Source: Xenorhabdus nematophila ATCC 19061 (GTDB lineage: Bacteria > Pseudomonadota > Gammaproteobacteria > Enterobacterales > Enterobacteriaceae). Taken from it: a DNA stretch of 64,000 nt. Numbering within the stretch: position 1 is the stretch's first letter; each line of letters starts with the position of its first letter. Positions 1-9,044 of the stretch are shown piece after piece. The translations under genes were made by a program, and so were the position numbers. The notes beneath the pieces were generated by a model that was not told the origin of the DNA, searched no databases, and saw only the letters and a program-made list of their open reading frames with translations. The DNA is taken from positions 3,263,232 through 3,327,231 of the forward strand of contig NC_014228.1 in the NCBI RefSeq assembly GCF_000252955.1, written 5' to 3'.

Positions 1-175
1 TCTATATTTTTAACATAAATTAACGCTTAACAAAACATAACCAATGATTTTTATATATTTGTAGCATAATAAAATTTAACAGTTAATTACGCTGTCTTTT
101 ATCGGGATTATTGATTTTTTTACGACTAAAAAATTATATAAAATTAAAAATAAAAAAAGCTGTAACATAGTTAAT

Positions 176-1943
176 CCGACATTCCGCACCACTTTCAGGA
201 ATAAAATGATTCATAGGGTTGCCCCAATATTTTCAGCAGTTCATTTTGATACATCTGTATTCCCGTCACCATACGGTGTTCCTGAAACTCGAAAGTACTA
301 ATCCCTTCGAAGGTTAAAAACACCCAACGTGCCGTGGGAGATTGGGTGGGTTTACCTTTCATATCGGGATAGAACGGGGGATTTTGCTTCAGTCCGGTGC
401 GGATCTTATGCTCCAGTGCGGCATAAACCATTAAACTGCATGTCATTATCATTAATAACGCTTCGATACGTTCTGGCTTTTTCAAATAAATCGCTGAGGT
501 CAGAAACTCCGGACTTTTCAGGAAACGGAAACCCCGCTCGACTTTTTGTTGCGCTTTGTAATTAGCCAGCAGAGTTTCCATATTCAGCGCCTTATCGTCC
601 ATTTCATTCGTCGCCAGAATAAACATACCGACTTTGAGGCAGGCATAAGCCACTTTCTCCAGATGGCTATAGACCGAGGCAGAAAGCTGATAATGCATAC
701 TATCGGGTTGTTGGCCTTTAGCCGGGCGGCCTCGCCCCTTATACACCGCGATTTTTTGAACTTTGGGGGCCTCAATGCCGATAAACTGGCATTCTGCTTC
801 GAAGTCACGCAATGCCTGCAAGGCATCTTCACCACAGGAAAACGACTTTTTGCTGAGTTTTTCGAACTGTTTCAGTTCTTTTTCCGTCGAAATCCGCGTA
901 TTTTTCCTGAAAGTCTGATGTTCACGATGCATCGCTGCTTCACTGTTGACCAGTAACCAGCGCTGTGGAACGCCCCCGTAGCAAGATTCAATCCAATGAC
1001 CGGCATAACCTTCCGTAACCGGTTGTAACTGGTCGGTATTCACCGTCAGCAGGTGCTGCTTTGCCTCTTTAATGGTTAAGGGAACCCGGGTAATAAATTT
1101 TTGATTTTGTTGATAAAGTGAGGCGAGGGTCTCTTGGGTATAAAGCGCGGCATCGGCAATCAGGTAACGGCTGTTTTGGGCTGCTTTCAGGCAGCCAATG
1201 TGATGTTTCGTCGTCTCTGCAAACGCTTTGGTGTCGTGGGTGTTTCCGCTCATCGCCTGCATATATACGGGGATCCCCGCCTGATTTTCACAGATAAGTT
1301 GCAGCACAACCTGATTCAGGTCAGGACGGTGATCACCACTGTACCCCTTCACCAGAACGATGCGTTTTGTCTCGTCATCATCGGGGAGTTTGTACTCACC
1401 ATCCACGTGAAAACTCGTGATATCAAGGTGAATGGAATCGGGTTTTAAGGCTAATTTATCAATAACCGGCTCGGCGATAACCTGATAAATTTCAGAGACA
1501 CCGTGGTCAAACAAGGCATCCAGCGTGCGGCCGAGCACATCATCATTGAGGTGTTCAGCCATAATTCCCGCCCCAATCAGGCGTTCAACGGGTTTGTGCT
1601 TAAAAAAATCAGGGCACATATGGAGCGTTCGACTGTGGAAACCCAACCCATTGAGGATCATCGCTAAAAGAGCCTCGCCATGAGAAACCGTATGCTCTGC
1701 ATATTTAGGCAAAATGGCATCAATCATGCGGGGTAAACCGATCTCATGGCAAAAAGCGGCGACAAGGCCGAGGTGATCGAGACGTTTGATGGCAGGTTCA
1801 GAGAGAGACATGTTGGGCTTCCGGTAAATAGAAGTAATAGATCAAAATCGGAGATCGCTGTCAATCTGATTTGAGGCGTAAATCAACAACGCGTGCGGCA
1901 AATCACATGATTTTTAAATCAGGAATGAGGTGCGGAATGACGG
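176..1943 (-). mobile_element. IS1634-family insertion sequence
   Basis: A transposase gene is bracketed by imperfect terminal inverted repeats. The left end reads CCGACATTCCGCACCAC from 176, and the right end, read inward on the minus strand from 1943, is CCGTCATTCCGCACCTC. The pair matches at all but two or three positions. The transposase family is IS1634 (see the CDS). No clean target duplication is visible: the flanks are TTAAT on the left and TTATA on the right, so the exact outer boundary is uncertain by a few bases. The element appears intact and could be active. About 150 bp of AT-rich DNA without a gene separates it from ybcJ. Confidence 0.8.
195..1811 (-). CDS. IS1634-family DDE transposase
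   Basis: This 538-residue protein is full length for IS1634 transposases. An N-terminal helical region of the DUF4277 type precedes a DDE transposase core. Likely catalytic acidic residues are the Asp in IHLDITSFHVDG (near residue 130), the Asp in YLIADAALYTQE (near 218) and the Glu in KVERGFRFLK (near 435). The Y-(2)-R-(3)-E-(6)-K type signature of IS4-like families is approximated by VERGFRFLK. The gene fills almost the whole element and starts about 130 bp inside the right terminal repeat. It would catalyse cut-and-paste movement of its own element. The call is secure at family level; the named IS was not identified. Confidence 0.9.
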   Translation of the reverse strand: MSLSEPAIKRLDHLGLVAAFCHEIGLPRMIDAILPKYAEHTVSHGEALLAMILNGLGFHSRTLHMCPDFFKHKPVERLIGAGIMAEHLNDDVLGRTLDALFDHGVSEIYQVIAEPVIDKLALKPDSIHLDITSFHVDGEYKLPDDDETKRIVLVKGYSGDHRPDLNQVVLQLICENQAGIPVYMQAMSGNTHDTKAFAETTKHHIGCLKAAQNSRYLIADAALYTQETLASLYQQNQKFITRVPLTIKEAKQHLLTVNTDQLQPVTEGYAGHWIESCYGGVPQRWLLVNSEAAMHREHQTFRKNTRISTEKELKQFEKLSKKSFSCGEDALQALRDFEAECQFIGIEAPKVQKIAVYKGRGRPAKGQQPDSMHYQLSASVYSHLEKVAYACLKVGMFILATNEMDDKALNMETLLANYKAQQKVERGFRFLKSPEFLTSAIYLKKPERIEALLMIMTCSLMVYAALEHKIRTGLKQNPPFYPDMKGKPTQSPTARWVFLTFEGISTFEFQEHRMVTGIQMYQNELLKILGQPYESFYS

Positions 1944-2095
1944 TTATATAAGACATTTATCACTTATCACTTTTATTTTTCAAATAACAGCCTGATTGAC
2001 GTGGTTTACCCCAGTTACACAGACAAACTATGTAACTGGAGATTGATGTCCTTACCGTAATGCGGCGACTGATAATCTATCGCGGATGGATAGCA

Positions 2096-2311
2096 TTATT
2101 CTGTCACACGAACGGATTCACCATTAAAGGTCACAATTTTACCGGCGATAATTTTACAGCGTTTGCGGGTTTCCGCTTGCCCATCCACCTGAACTAAACC
2201 TTCTGCAATCACGGCTTTCGCCGCCGCACCACTTTCACACCATCCTTGAAGTTTCAGCAAATCACACAATTCGACATAAGGGTGGTTTTCTAAATAAAAA
2301 ATTTCCATCAA
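2096..2311 (-). CDS. ybcJ: YbcJ-like S4-domain RNA-binding protein
   Basis: A 71-residue protein made almost entirely of an S4-type RNA-binding fold: [24 protein letters not shown] followed by [15 protein letters not shown], with the typical basic turn. In E. coli YbcJ is a small RNA-binding protein of this family encoded next to folD, which is the arrangement here. The ATG overlaps the folD stop by four bases, so the two are probably cotranscribed from a promoter upstream of folD. The precise cellular role is not established; ribosome or RNA association is the family expectation. Confidence 0.9.
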   Translation of the reverse strand: MMEIFYLENHPYVELCDLLKLQGWCESGAAAKAVIAEGLVQVDGQAETRKRCKIIAGKIVTFNGESVRVTE

Positions 2312-3183
2312 TAACCTTCAGTTGTATCTATATCGTGGTATTCCTCGCAAGCCTGCAAGGTATTTTGAATCAATGTTGCAACAGTCATCGGGCCGACTCC
2401 GCCGGGCACAGGGGAAATCCAACCGGCGCGTTCGGATGCGTTATCGAAATCCACATCACCAATGACTTTGCCATTTTCCAGTCGATTGATACCAACATCA
2501 ATCACAATCGCGCCTGGCTTAATCCACTCGCCGGGAATAAAGTTAGGTTTTCCGACTGCCACGACCAATAAATCAGCTTGTTCGACATGCTGGCGTAAAT
2601 TCTTGGTAAAGCGATGCGTTACCGTCGTTGTGCAACCCGCCAACAGCAGTTCGAGACTCATTGGACGTCCAACAATATTAGAAGCACCAATAATAACTGC
2701 ATTTAGCCCATACGTATTGATATTGCAGCGCTCAAACAGCGTGACAATACCACGGGGAGTGCAAGGACGCAGTTTTGGGGCGCGTTGGCACAGGCGACCG
2801 ATATTATAGGGATGGAAACCATCCACATCCTTATCAGGATGGATACGTTCCAGTACTTTGACATTATCAATGCCGGCAGGTAAGGGGAGTTGAACTAAAA
2901 TACCATCAATTTCTGAGTCGGTATTCAGGTTATCTATCAGGGAGAGTAATTCGGCTTCGCTGGTGGTATCAGGCAGGTCATAAGAGCGGGACATAAAACC
3001 GACTTCTTCACAGGCGCGACGTTTACTGGCGACATAAATCTGAGAAGCGGGGTTTTGCCCCACTAAAACAACGGCAAGACCAGGAGCGCGTTTTCCTGCC
3101 GCAACACGTTGTCTGACTTTTTCTGCAACTTCGCTTCTGATTGTCTGCGCAATCGTTTTCCCATCAATAATTTTTGCTGACAT
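2308..3183 (-). CDS. folD: Bifunctional methylenetetrahydrofolate dehydrogenase/cyclohydrolase FolD
   Basis: FolD interconverts 5,10-methylene-THF, methenyl-THF and 10-formyl-THF in the cytosol, using NADP, and supplies one-carbon units for purine and formyl-methionine synthesis. The 291 residues match the usual length (about 288). Diagnostic segments are present: [22 protein letters not shown] with the catalytic Lys, the [13 protein letters not shown] segment, the nucleotide-binding [17 protein letters not shown], and the C-terminal [16 protein letters not shown]. It is followed by ybcJ in a translationally coupled pair. The neighbour on the other side is argU, the same folD-argU order as in E. 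coli, which marks this as core genome. Confidence 0.98.
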   Translation of the reverse strand: MSAKIIDGKTIAQTIRSEVAEKVRQRVAAGKRAPGLAVVLVGQNPASQIYVASKRRACEEVGFMSRSYDLPDTTSEAELLSLIDNLNTDSEIDGILVQLPLPAGIDNVKVLERIHPDKDVDGFHPYNIGRLCQRAPKLRPCTPRGIVTLFERCNINTYGLNAVIIGASNIVGRPMSLELLLAGCTTTVTHRFTKNLRQHVEQADLLVVAVGKPNFIPGEWIKPGAIVIDVGINRLENGKVIGDVDFDNASERAGWISPVPGGVGPMTVATLIQNTLQACEEYHDIDTTEGY

Positions 3184-3373
3184 GTATTTAAGATTCCATC
3201 ATCAAGTATAGGAATAAGTGCTATTTTGTCAGAACATGAACCGCCTGTCAGTTTTATTGATAACCATAAAATGAGCATATGAACGAAAAGGCCATTGACT
3301 CATTTCATTATGCCCGTATAATCCGTTTCCACATCAACGCATTAATGAAGTTGATTATTCTGCATACCATAAT

Positions 3374-3450
3374 GCGCCCTTAGCTCAGCTGGATAGAGCA
3401 ACGGCCTTCTAAGCCGTAGGTCACAGGTTCGAATCCTGTAGGGCGTACCA
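3374..3450 (+). tRNA. argU: tRNA-Arg (anticodon UCU)
   Basis: A 77-nt cloverleaf can be read directly: acceptor GCGCCCT pairs with AGGGCGT, the D-arm includes AGCTCAGCTGGATAGAGC, the anticodon stem ACGGC/GCCGT encloses loop CTTCTAA with anticodon TCT, the T-arm is CAGGTTCGAATCCTG, and a genomic CCA end is present. It decodes AGA and AGG. Its 3' part is the attachment site of the adjacent island, whose att core reproduces the end of the T-arm and part of the acceptor. The gene stays intact after integration. E. coli argU is likewise next to folD and used by the DLP12 prophage. Confidence 0.97.
3429..3443 (+). repeat. attL core of the argU island
   Basis: The 15 bases TCGAATCCTGTAGGG in the 3' half of argU occur again, in the same orientation, at 54950-54964. 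An integrase gene starts about 170 bp downstream, the usual geometry for a tRNA-integrating element. Together these define the left boundary of a 51.5 kb island. A G-rich motif TGGGGGTAT...AGGGGTA at 3564-3583 may be an integrase arm site. Confidence 0.75.
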
Positions 3451-3615
3451 TCCATTCATATCTTAACGTCTTCTAAAGTCCACAAAACCCCAGTAAATAC
3501 GCGCTGTTAGCCTTTTTCCGTTCTTCTATAGTCCAGTCAGGTAGGTTGAAATCCACGATCTTATGGGGGTATATTTAGGGGTACGTTCAGGTTCAATGAA
3601 GTGAGATACCCCCAG

Positions 3616-4830
3616 ATGAAGCTAACAGCCCGACAGGTGGACACTGCAAAGCCGAAAGAGAAACCCTATAAACTTGCAGATGGTGGCGGACTATATCTAT
3701 TGGTTAACCCTAATGGCGCTCGCTATTGGCGGTTGAAGTACCGGATCGCAGGCAAAGAAAAATTACTCGCATTAGGGGTATATCCTGATATCTCCCTCGC
3801 AGAAGCAAGAACCAAGAGAAACGAAGCACGGCGGACACTATCGGATGGCAATGATCCGATAGAGGAAAAGAAAGCTGAAAAGGCAGCCAAAGCGTTTGCG
3901 GTCAGCAATAGTTTTGAATCCATCGCCATTGAGTGGCACGAGCATAAACGTCCCAACTGGTCAAAAGGGTATGCCGAAGACATTCTGGAATACCTGAAAA
4001 AAGACATCTTCCCGTATATTGGTAAACGTGCCGTTACCGAGATTAAACCCGCCGAAATGTTGGCTGTGCTCCGAAAAATGGAGCAACGCGGTGTTTTGGA
4101 TAAATTGAAAAAAACCAGACAGGCCTGTCGGCAAATTTTCACCTATGCCGTGATTACAGGGCGGGCAGAGTTCAATCCCGTTACTGATCTTGCCAGCGCA
4201 CTTAAAACACCGAAGCAAAAACATTTCCCACATCTTTTAGCCGACCAAATGAATGAATTCCTCATCGCCTTGGCGGGCTATAGCGGAAGCGAAGTGACTC
4301 AGTCCGCGACACGTTTACTGATGCTTACTGGTGTGCGTACTATCGAATTAAGAGAATCAGAATGGACTGAATTCGATTTCGATAAGGATATCTGGCAGAT
4401 ACCTGCTGAGCGAATGAAAATGCGCCGCCCTCACATCGTCCCGCTATCCAATCAGGTTAAAGCCATTCTTATCAAACTTCACTCTATTACAGGGCGTGGG
4501 AAATACGTTTTCCCCGGACGTAATGATGCGGGTAAACCGATGAGCGAGGCCGCCATTAATCAGGTTATTAAACGCATTGGTTATGATGGCAGGGCAACCG
4601 GCCACGGTTTCCGCCATACCATGAGTACTATCCTGCATGAACAAGGCTATAACACGGCTTGGATTGAAACTCAGCTTGCTCATGTTGATAAGAACAGCAT
4701 CCGGGGAACTTACAATCACGCCCAATATCTGGAGGGGCGCAGGGAAATGCTGCAATGGTATGCGGATCATATGGAGATGCTGGAACACGGTGAAAATGTG
4801 CTGATCGGAAAAATTGGCAAAAGGGCGTAA
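3616..4830 (+). CDS. P4-type tyrosine site-specific integrase
   Basis: A 404-residue integrase that inserts and excises the island at argU. The N-terminal arm-binding domain (DUF4102 type) reads KLADGGGLYLLVNPNGARYWRLKYR. The catalytic domain has the Arg in LTGVRTIELRESEW (near 239), HGFRHTMST (near 330) and the Tyr in RGTYNHAQY (near 365), so the R-H-R-Y set is complete. An in-frame GTG lies at 3601, but ATG at 3616 gives the usual family N-terminus MKLTARQVDTAKP. It lies directly downstream of the tRNA att core, as expected for a P4-like or prophage-type island. It looks functional. Confidence 0.93.
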   Translation: MKLTARQVDTAKPKEKPYKLADGGGLYLLVNPNGARYWRLKYRIAGKEKLLALGVYPDISLAEARTKRNEARRTLSDGNDPIEEKKAEKAAKAFAVSNSFESIAIEWHEHKRPNWSKGYAEDILEYLKKDIFPYIGKRAVTEIKPAEMLAVLRKMEQRGVLDKLKKTRQACRQIFTYAVITGRAEFNPVTDLASALKTPKQKHFPHLLADQMNEFLIALAGYSGSEVTQSATRLLMLTGVRTIELRESEWTEFDFDKDIWQIPAERMKMRRPHIVPLSNQVKAILIKLHSITGRGKYVFPGRNDAGKPMSEAAINQVIKRIGYDGRATGHGFRHTMSTILHEQGYNTAWIETQLAHVDKNSIRGTYNHAQYLEGRREMLQWYADHMEMLEHGENVLIGKIGKRA

Positions 4831-4855
4831 AGATACGGTGATTTTTTAAACGCCT

Positions 4856-5110
4856 GTGCCCGGGGCACAACAGCCTGTTTTTCATACTATCTACAGATGG
4901 TTGATAAAAGAACGTAAAGGTACGGTTGCTTTTTACACCACGTTGGCAGTGCCAACAGAGCTATTTTTCATACAGCTCATAGATATGTGGTGCTTTTTTA
5001 TTCTTTGTTGGCACTGCCAACAAAGTTATTTTTTTATACAGTCTATGGATGGTGAGTGTTTTTTATGCTGTGTTGGAGGCTCCAACAGTGACTTATTTTC
5101 ATACAGAATA
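4856..5110 (+). repeat. Four-copy palindrome-plus-tail direct repeat array
   Basis: Four units lie between the integrase and alpA. Each begins with a short palindrome: GTGCCCGGGGCAC at 4856, GTTGGCAGTGCCAAC at 4942, GTTGGCACTGCCAAC at 5007 and GTTGGAGGCTCCAAC at 5072. Each palindrome is followed by a loosely conserved tail ending in TTTTTCATACAG or similar. The last three are spaced exactly 65 bp apart and the first 86 bp. The stems vary in compensatory fashion (GGCA/TGCC against GGAG/CTCC), which suggests the hairpin is what is conserved. No coding frame is convincing here. They could be excision or regulatory protein sites, or small RNA hairpins. Confidence 0.6.
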
Positions 5111-5267
5111 CAATTGGGGAGCTGATACTCCTTATAAACCGATAAATTTCACAAATGGAGTAAACAATTAACGCTGTTAATTTAATCTTGCTTTTTAAAT
5201 AATCTGCCTGTCATCAAACAACGTCCACGATGAGCGCTCAAGGACTCGGTAACAGGAGATAAATAAT

Positions 5268-5474
5268 ATGACAATGACAGCACCGAAAGAAAATCTTATT
5301 CGTTTGCCCGAAGTTCAGCGCAGAACGGGTTATAGCAAGGCGTGGATTTACAAACTGATTAGCGATGGGGAATTTCCGAAACAGATTAAACTCGGCTCCC
5401 GTTCCATCGCGTTTATTGAATCAGAAATTGATAACTGGATTGCGCAGCGTATCGCAGGATCACGGGTGGCATAA
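5268..5474 (+). CDS. alpA: AlpA-family DNA-binding regulator
   Basis: A 68-residue MerR/excisionase-like protein: IRLPEVQRRTGYSKAWIYKLISDGEFPKQIKLGSRSIAFIESEIDNWIAQRI is a textbook AlpA domain with helix-turn-helix and wing. In P4-like islands AlpA/Vis proteins control integrase expression and promote excision. The start is preceded by AGGAGATAAATAAT, an excellent ribosome binding site. It sits between the palindromic repeat array, which may be its target, and the replication gene. Downstream, ACGCCC (5512) and GGGCGT (5540) could form a hairpin before the primase gene. Confidence 0.9.
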   Translation: MTMTAPKENLIRLPEVQRRTGYSKAWIYKLISDGEFPKQIKLGSRSIAFIESEIDNWIAQRIAGSRVA

Positions 5475-5574
5475 CACAGAAAAGAACATAAGAAATGTAA
5501 TATAAAAAACAACGCCCCGTAGTGCTCACAACACATACAGGGCGTCTGACCAACAACCGTTATACGGAGTAACG

Positions 5575-8016
5575 ATGATGGCTGAGACACAGCATACCCA
5601 AACTCACCCTAAATTTACACTTTCAGATAAGACCGTTCGTCAAAAAACGCTCGACCTGATCCAATCTGTGAAAAAATCCGCCATGTATCATTGGGAAAAT
5701 CTGCTGCCTGCCTGCGGTATCGATATCCCGGCGAAAGACAAGCATGGTGCCTGCCCGATTTGTGGCGGCACTGACCGTTTTCACTTTATCGATGATCACC
5801 ATCATGGCAACTGGCATTGCCGCCAGTGTGACATTCCAAATTATGGTGATGGGCTGGATTTGGTGGCAAAAACCAAAGGAATTTCTATTACTGAGGCCGC
5901 AAAAATCGTTGCGAATGTACTGGCATTACCTTTGCCCGAACCCAAGCCAGCCAGAAAAACCATTCAAACAACACAGTCAATTGCCGACAGAGTGGCAGCT
6001 CTGATGGCGCAAACTGTTGCCGGACAATCTCCCTATCTGACCGCAAAGGGGTTGCACTGCCCTAATCAAAGGCTACTGCCTGATAATTCGTCAGTGTTGC
6101 GACTCGCAACATTGGACAAAAAAGTCACAGGCGCGCAGATCATCAAACTGGATGGCGAGAAAAAATTACTCACCGGCAGCCAGAAGAAAGGCGCGTTTAT
6201 TCCTTTATCAACGCTGGAAGAGAATCCTGATACTGTCATCATTACCGAAGGTTACGCCACGGCACTCACAGTTAACCAACTCTGTAACGGCGCTGTTCTG
6301 GCAGCACTGGACGCAGGCAATTTGCTCTCCGTTGCTCAATCAGTCAGAGAACGCTGGCCGGACACGAAAATCATTATTGCCGCCGATAACGACTGGCATC
6401 ACCCCGGCGAACTGGATAAACACGGTAAACCGAAAGTGAATACCGGCAAAATCTCGGCAGAAAAAGCCGCCCTTGCAGTTAATGGCTGGATTACGTTGCC
6501 GCCGACAGAGCATAAAGCCGATTGGGACGATTACCGCCAACAACACGGTGTAGAAACGGCAAAGCTGGCGTTTGCTCAGGGGCTTTATCAACCTGCGCCC
6601 ATAACGAAAAAGGCGGTCATTCAGCCTAATGATGCCGAATCGTCAAAACTGACCTTATGCCAGATGGGAGCAAGCCAGCGCGGAGAAGTGTTACTGGCAC
6701 GTTATAACGGTGATTTGGCACTGGATGGCGCTTCGGAAACCGTTCATCACTATGATGGTATTGTCTGGTGTCCGGTCAGTAACCGCGATTTACAGCGGGA
6801 AATGGTGGCAGCTTTTATGGAAGAAAAAATGCCGTACTCACCGCACGGTATCAGCGCTGCTGTGGATGCACTGAAATTACAGCTTCCCATGATGAACGCA
6901 CCAGAGCGCCATTTAATCGGGTTCCGTAATGGCGTGTTTGATCTGAAAATCGGTCAGTTCCGGCCTCATCACAAACATGACTGGTTATTACTTGCTAACG
7001 ACGTTGAATTCAATTCCCCCGTTTCGGGGGAAACCCTGCATAGCCATGCACCTCAGTTCTGGCACTGGCTTAATCGGGCAACTGCCCACTGTGAAAATAA
7101 AGCAGAGAGAGTGCTGGCTGCACTGTTTATGGTGCTGGCAAACCGTTACGACTGGCAGTTATTTCTGGAAGTCACCGGTGCCGGAGGAAGTGGCAAAAGC
7201 ATCTTTGCTGAAATCTGCATGATGCTGGCAGGCAAAGGGAATACCGTTTCTGCCAGTATGGCCGCACTGGAAAACCCACGGGAGCGAGCGCTGATTGTCG
7301 GGTACTCGTTGATTATCCTGCCCGACCAGACCCGCTATGTGGGCGATGGCTCCGGTATCAAGGCCATTACAGGCGGGGATGAAGTCGCCATTGACCCGAA
7401 GCACAAACAGCCCTATTCAACCCGCATTCCGGCGGTGGTGCTGGCGGTGAACAATAACGCCATGAGCTTCAGTGATCGCAGTGGCGGAGTGTCGCGGCGT
7501 CGGGTGATTTTCAACTTCTCCGAAGTCGTGCCGGAAAACGAACGCGATCCGCTTCTGCGGGACAAAATCGCGGCAGAACTGCCTGTCATTATCCGGCAAC
7601 TGCTTCATCGGTTTGCTGATCCACAAACTGCAAGGCGTTTACTGGCAGAGCAACAAAAATCCGAAGAGGCTTTGGATATTAAACGGGGTACAGATCCACT
7701 GGTTGATTTTTGTGGTTATCTGGTGGCTTCCCATGAAACCGATGGTCTGTTAATCGGCAATGCGGAAATCGTGCCGTTCAATCCTCGCAAATACCTCTAT
7801 CACGCCTACCTTGCCTATATGAAAGGCAACAACCTGAACAAACCGGTTTCTGTGACCCGATTCGGTATGGATATGCCCGGTGCACTGGCCGAATACAACC
7901 AGCATTACCTGCGTAAGAAAAGCAAACAGGGTATTCGCAGCAATCTGGATCTGAATATCGACACCGCCATTGAATGGCTGCCCCAATTGGCAAGGGATAG
8001 CCTGCCAGAAGAATAA
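5575..8016 (+). CDS. P4 alpha-like primase/helicase
   Basis: An 813-residue replication protein similar in size and architecture to phage P4 gp-alpha (about 777). Domain order: N-terminal CHC2-type zinc ribbon (CPICGGTDRFHF ... WHCRQCD, near 59-83), a Toprim-like primase core (VIITEGYATALT near 220 and IIIAADND near 264), and a D5/SF3-type helicase with Walker A GAGGSGKS (near 535-542) and the downstream VVLAVNNNAMSF sensor segment. P4 alpha primes, unwinds and recognises the origin; the iteron cluster directly downstream (8057-8280) supports the same role here. ATGATG starts at 5575 or 5578 are equivalent. The protein appears intact, so the island may replicate after excision. Confidence 0.93.
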   Translation: MMAETQHTQTHPKFTLSDKTVRQKTLDLIQSVKKSAMYHWENLLPACGIDIPAKDKHGACPICGGTDRFHFIDDHHHGNWHCRQCDIPNYGDGLDLVAKTKGISITEAAKIVANVLALPLPEPKPARKTIQTTQSIADRVAALMAQTVAGQSPYLTAKGLHCPNQRLLPDNSSVLRLATLDKKVTGAQIIKLDGEKKLLTGSQKKGAFIPLSTLEENPDTVIITEGYATALTVNQLCNGAVLAALDAGNLLSVAQSVRERWPDTKIIIAADNDWHHPGELDKHGKPKVNTGKISAEKAALAVNGWITLPPTEHKADWDDYRQQHGVETAKLAFAQGLYQPAPITKKAVIQPNDAESSKLTLCQMGASQRGEVLLARYNGDLALDGASETVHHYDGIVWCPVSNRDLQREMVAAFMEEKMPYSPHGISAAVDALKLQLPMMNAPERHLIGFRNGVFDLKIGQFRPHHKHDWLLLANDVEFNSPVSGETLHSHAPQFWHWLNRATAHCENKAERVLAALFMVLANRYDWQLFLEVTGAGGSGKSIFAEICMMLAGKGNTVSASMAALENPRERALIVGYSLIILPDQTRYVGDGSGIKAITGGDEVAIDPKHKQPYSTRIPAVVLAVNNNAMSFSDRSGGVSRRRVIFNFSEVVPENERDPLLRDKIAAELPVIIRQLLHRFADPQTARRLLAEQQKSEEALDIKRGTDPLVDFCGYLVASHETDGLLIGNAEIVPFNPRKYLYHAYLAYMKGNNLNKPVSVTRFGMDMPGALAEYNQHYLRKKSKQGIRSNLDLNIDTAIEWLPQLARDSLPEE

Positions 8017-8056
8017 TTTTTTCACACAAATAAAAATTTCCTCAAAATAGTAAAAA

Positions 8057-8280
8057 GTGTTCACTACTGTTCACCCTATAATTTAAATTAGATATATCAA
8101 GGTATTGTAGGGTGAATAGTTATTTTAAAACTGTTCACAAGTCTTCACCTCTGTTCACCTTTTTCTGATTTAGAGGTGAAGGGTTGAGTGAAGAGTGGTG
8201 ATGAGTTTAATTTTAAGTCATCACCCTTTAACGCTATGAATTTAAATGAAAATATCTAGAGGTGAACAGGGTGAACAGTT
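8057..8280. other. P4-type origin-like iteron cluster
   Basis: A GGTGAACAG-type nonamer recurs in both orientations in a gene-free AT-rich stretch after the primase gene. Copies in inverse orientation are ACTGTTCACC at 8066-8075 and CTGTTCACC at 8151-8159, with a near copy ACTGTTCAC at 8130. Direct copies are GGTGAACAG at 8261 and 8270 (overlapping head to tail). Imperfect copies include GGTGAATAG at 8111. From memory, P4 gp-alpha binds type I repeats of this consensus in ori and crr. The pattern is therefore read as the replication origin of the island. The remaining DNA up to 8606 shows one long inverted repeat, TCTCTGATTTATCTGGCTAATG with its complement around 8350-8395, and no gene. Confidence 0.65.
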
Positions 8281-8606
8281 TTATCCCTAATTCTTTAATA
8301 GGGAGGGGGTAAATAAAAAGGTTTTTCTGGCGGGTATGGTGTTCTTCAAGATCTCTGATTTATCTGGCTAATGCATTAGCCAGATAAATCAGAGAAGACA
8401 AGCGCAGCGCGTCAGTGTGATTTTAATCTGTTGCTCTACGTGAAATTAAAATTAGGTAATTATCTGATTTAATTTAAGAAGAGATGTTTATCACAATTTC
8501 CTCCATAGACTTTTATTCGATCTGGCATACATAAGCCCTGACACTATATTCTGTTTCATTAATGTGCAAATAACCTGTATCGATATCATTAATGAGGCAA
8601 GGAAAT

Positions 8607-9032
8607 ATGGAAGCAAGCCCGCGTTGTCTGTTTACGGAAGGCAGCATTACCCTACCGGAAGGTTATCAGGAACAGACGGTTAATATCATTATCGCCCCCA
8701 ATGTGCCCGCACTGAATATCAGCCGCGACCAGTTAAATGAAGGGGAAGATTTAGCCGCTTATCTTACCCGCCAGAAGATATTGTTGAAAAATGGCCTGAA
8801 AGACTGGCAGCTTCTCGAAGAACACCCCGCCACATTAGGTGACAACCTGCTGCAAGGCCACTTGTTACTATCCCGTTACCGCCCCAAAAAAGGGCAACAG
8901 GTTTACCAGTATCAGGCGGCATTTCTGCGGGATGAGAAAAAGGTGCTGATTTTTACTCTGTCATCCCAGCAGGCATTCACTGACTCACAGCGGCAGTGGC
9001 TGGATGACTGTCTGAAAAGTTTCCGGTTCTAA
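8607..9032 (+). CDS. EagR-type chaperone (DcrB/DUF1795 family)
   Basis: A 141-residue DcrB-like protein: FTEGSITLPEGYQEQTVNIII at the start, and YQYQAAFLRDEKKVLIFTLSSQQAFTDSQRQWLDDCLKSF at the end. In T6SS loci such proteins (EagR) bind the N-terminal transmembrane segment of prePAAR effectors and hold them soluble for loading onto VgrG. The neighbour 12 bp downstream is exactly such an effector. An ATG at 8592 would add five residues, but AAGGA at about 8599-8603 fits the ATG at 8607 better. No vgrG is present in the window, so the cognate spike must lie elsewhere. Confidence 0.85.
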   Translation: MEASPRCLFTEGSITLPEGYQEQTVNIIIAPNVPALNISRDQLNEGEDLAAYLTRQKILLKNGLKDWQLLEEHPATLGDNLLQGHLLLSRYRPKKGQQVYQYQAAFLRDEKKVLIFTLSSQQAFTDSQRQWLDDCLKSFRF

Positions 9033-9044
9033 GGAGAGAACGCT

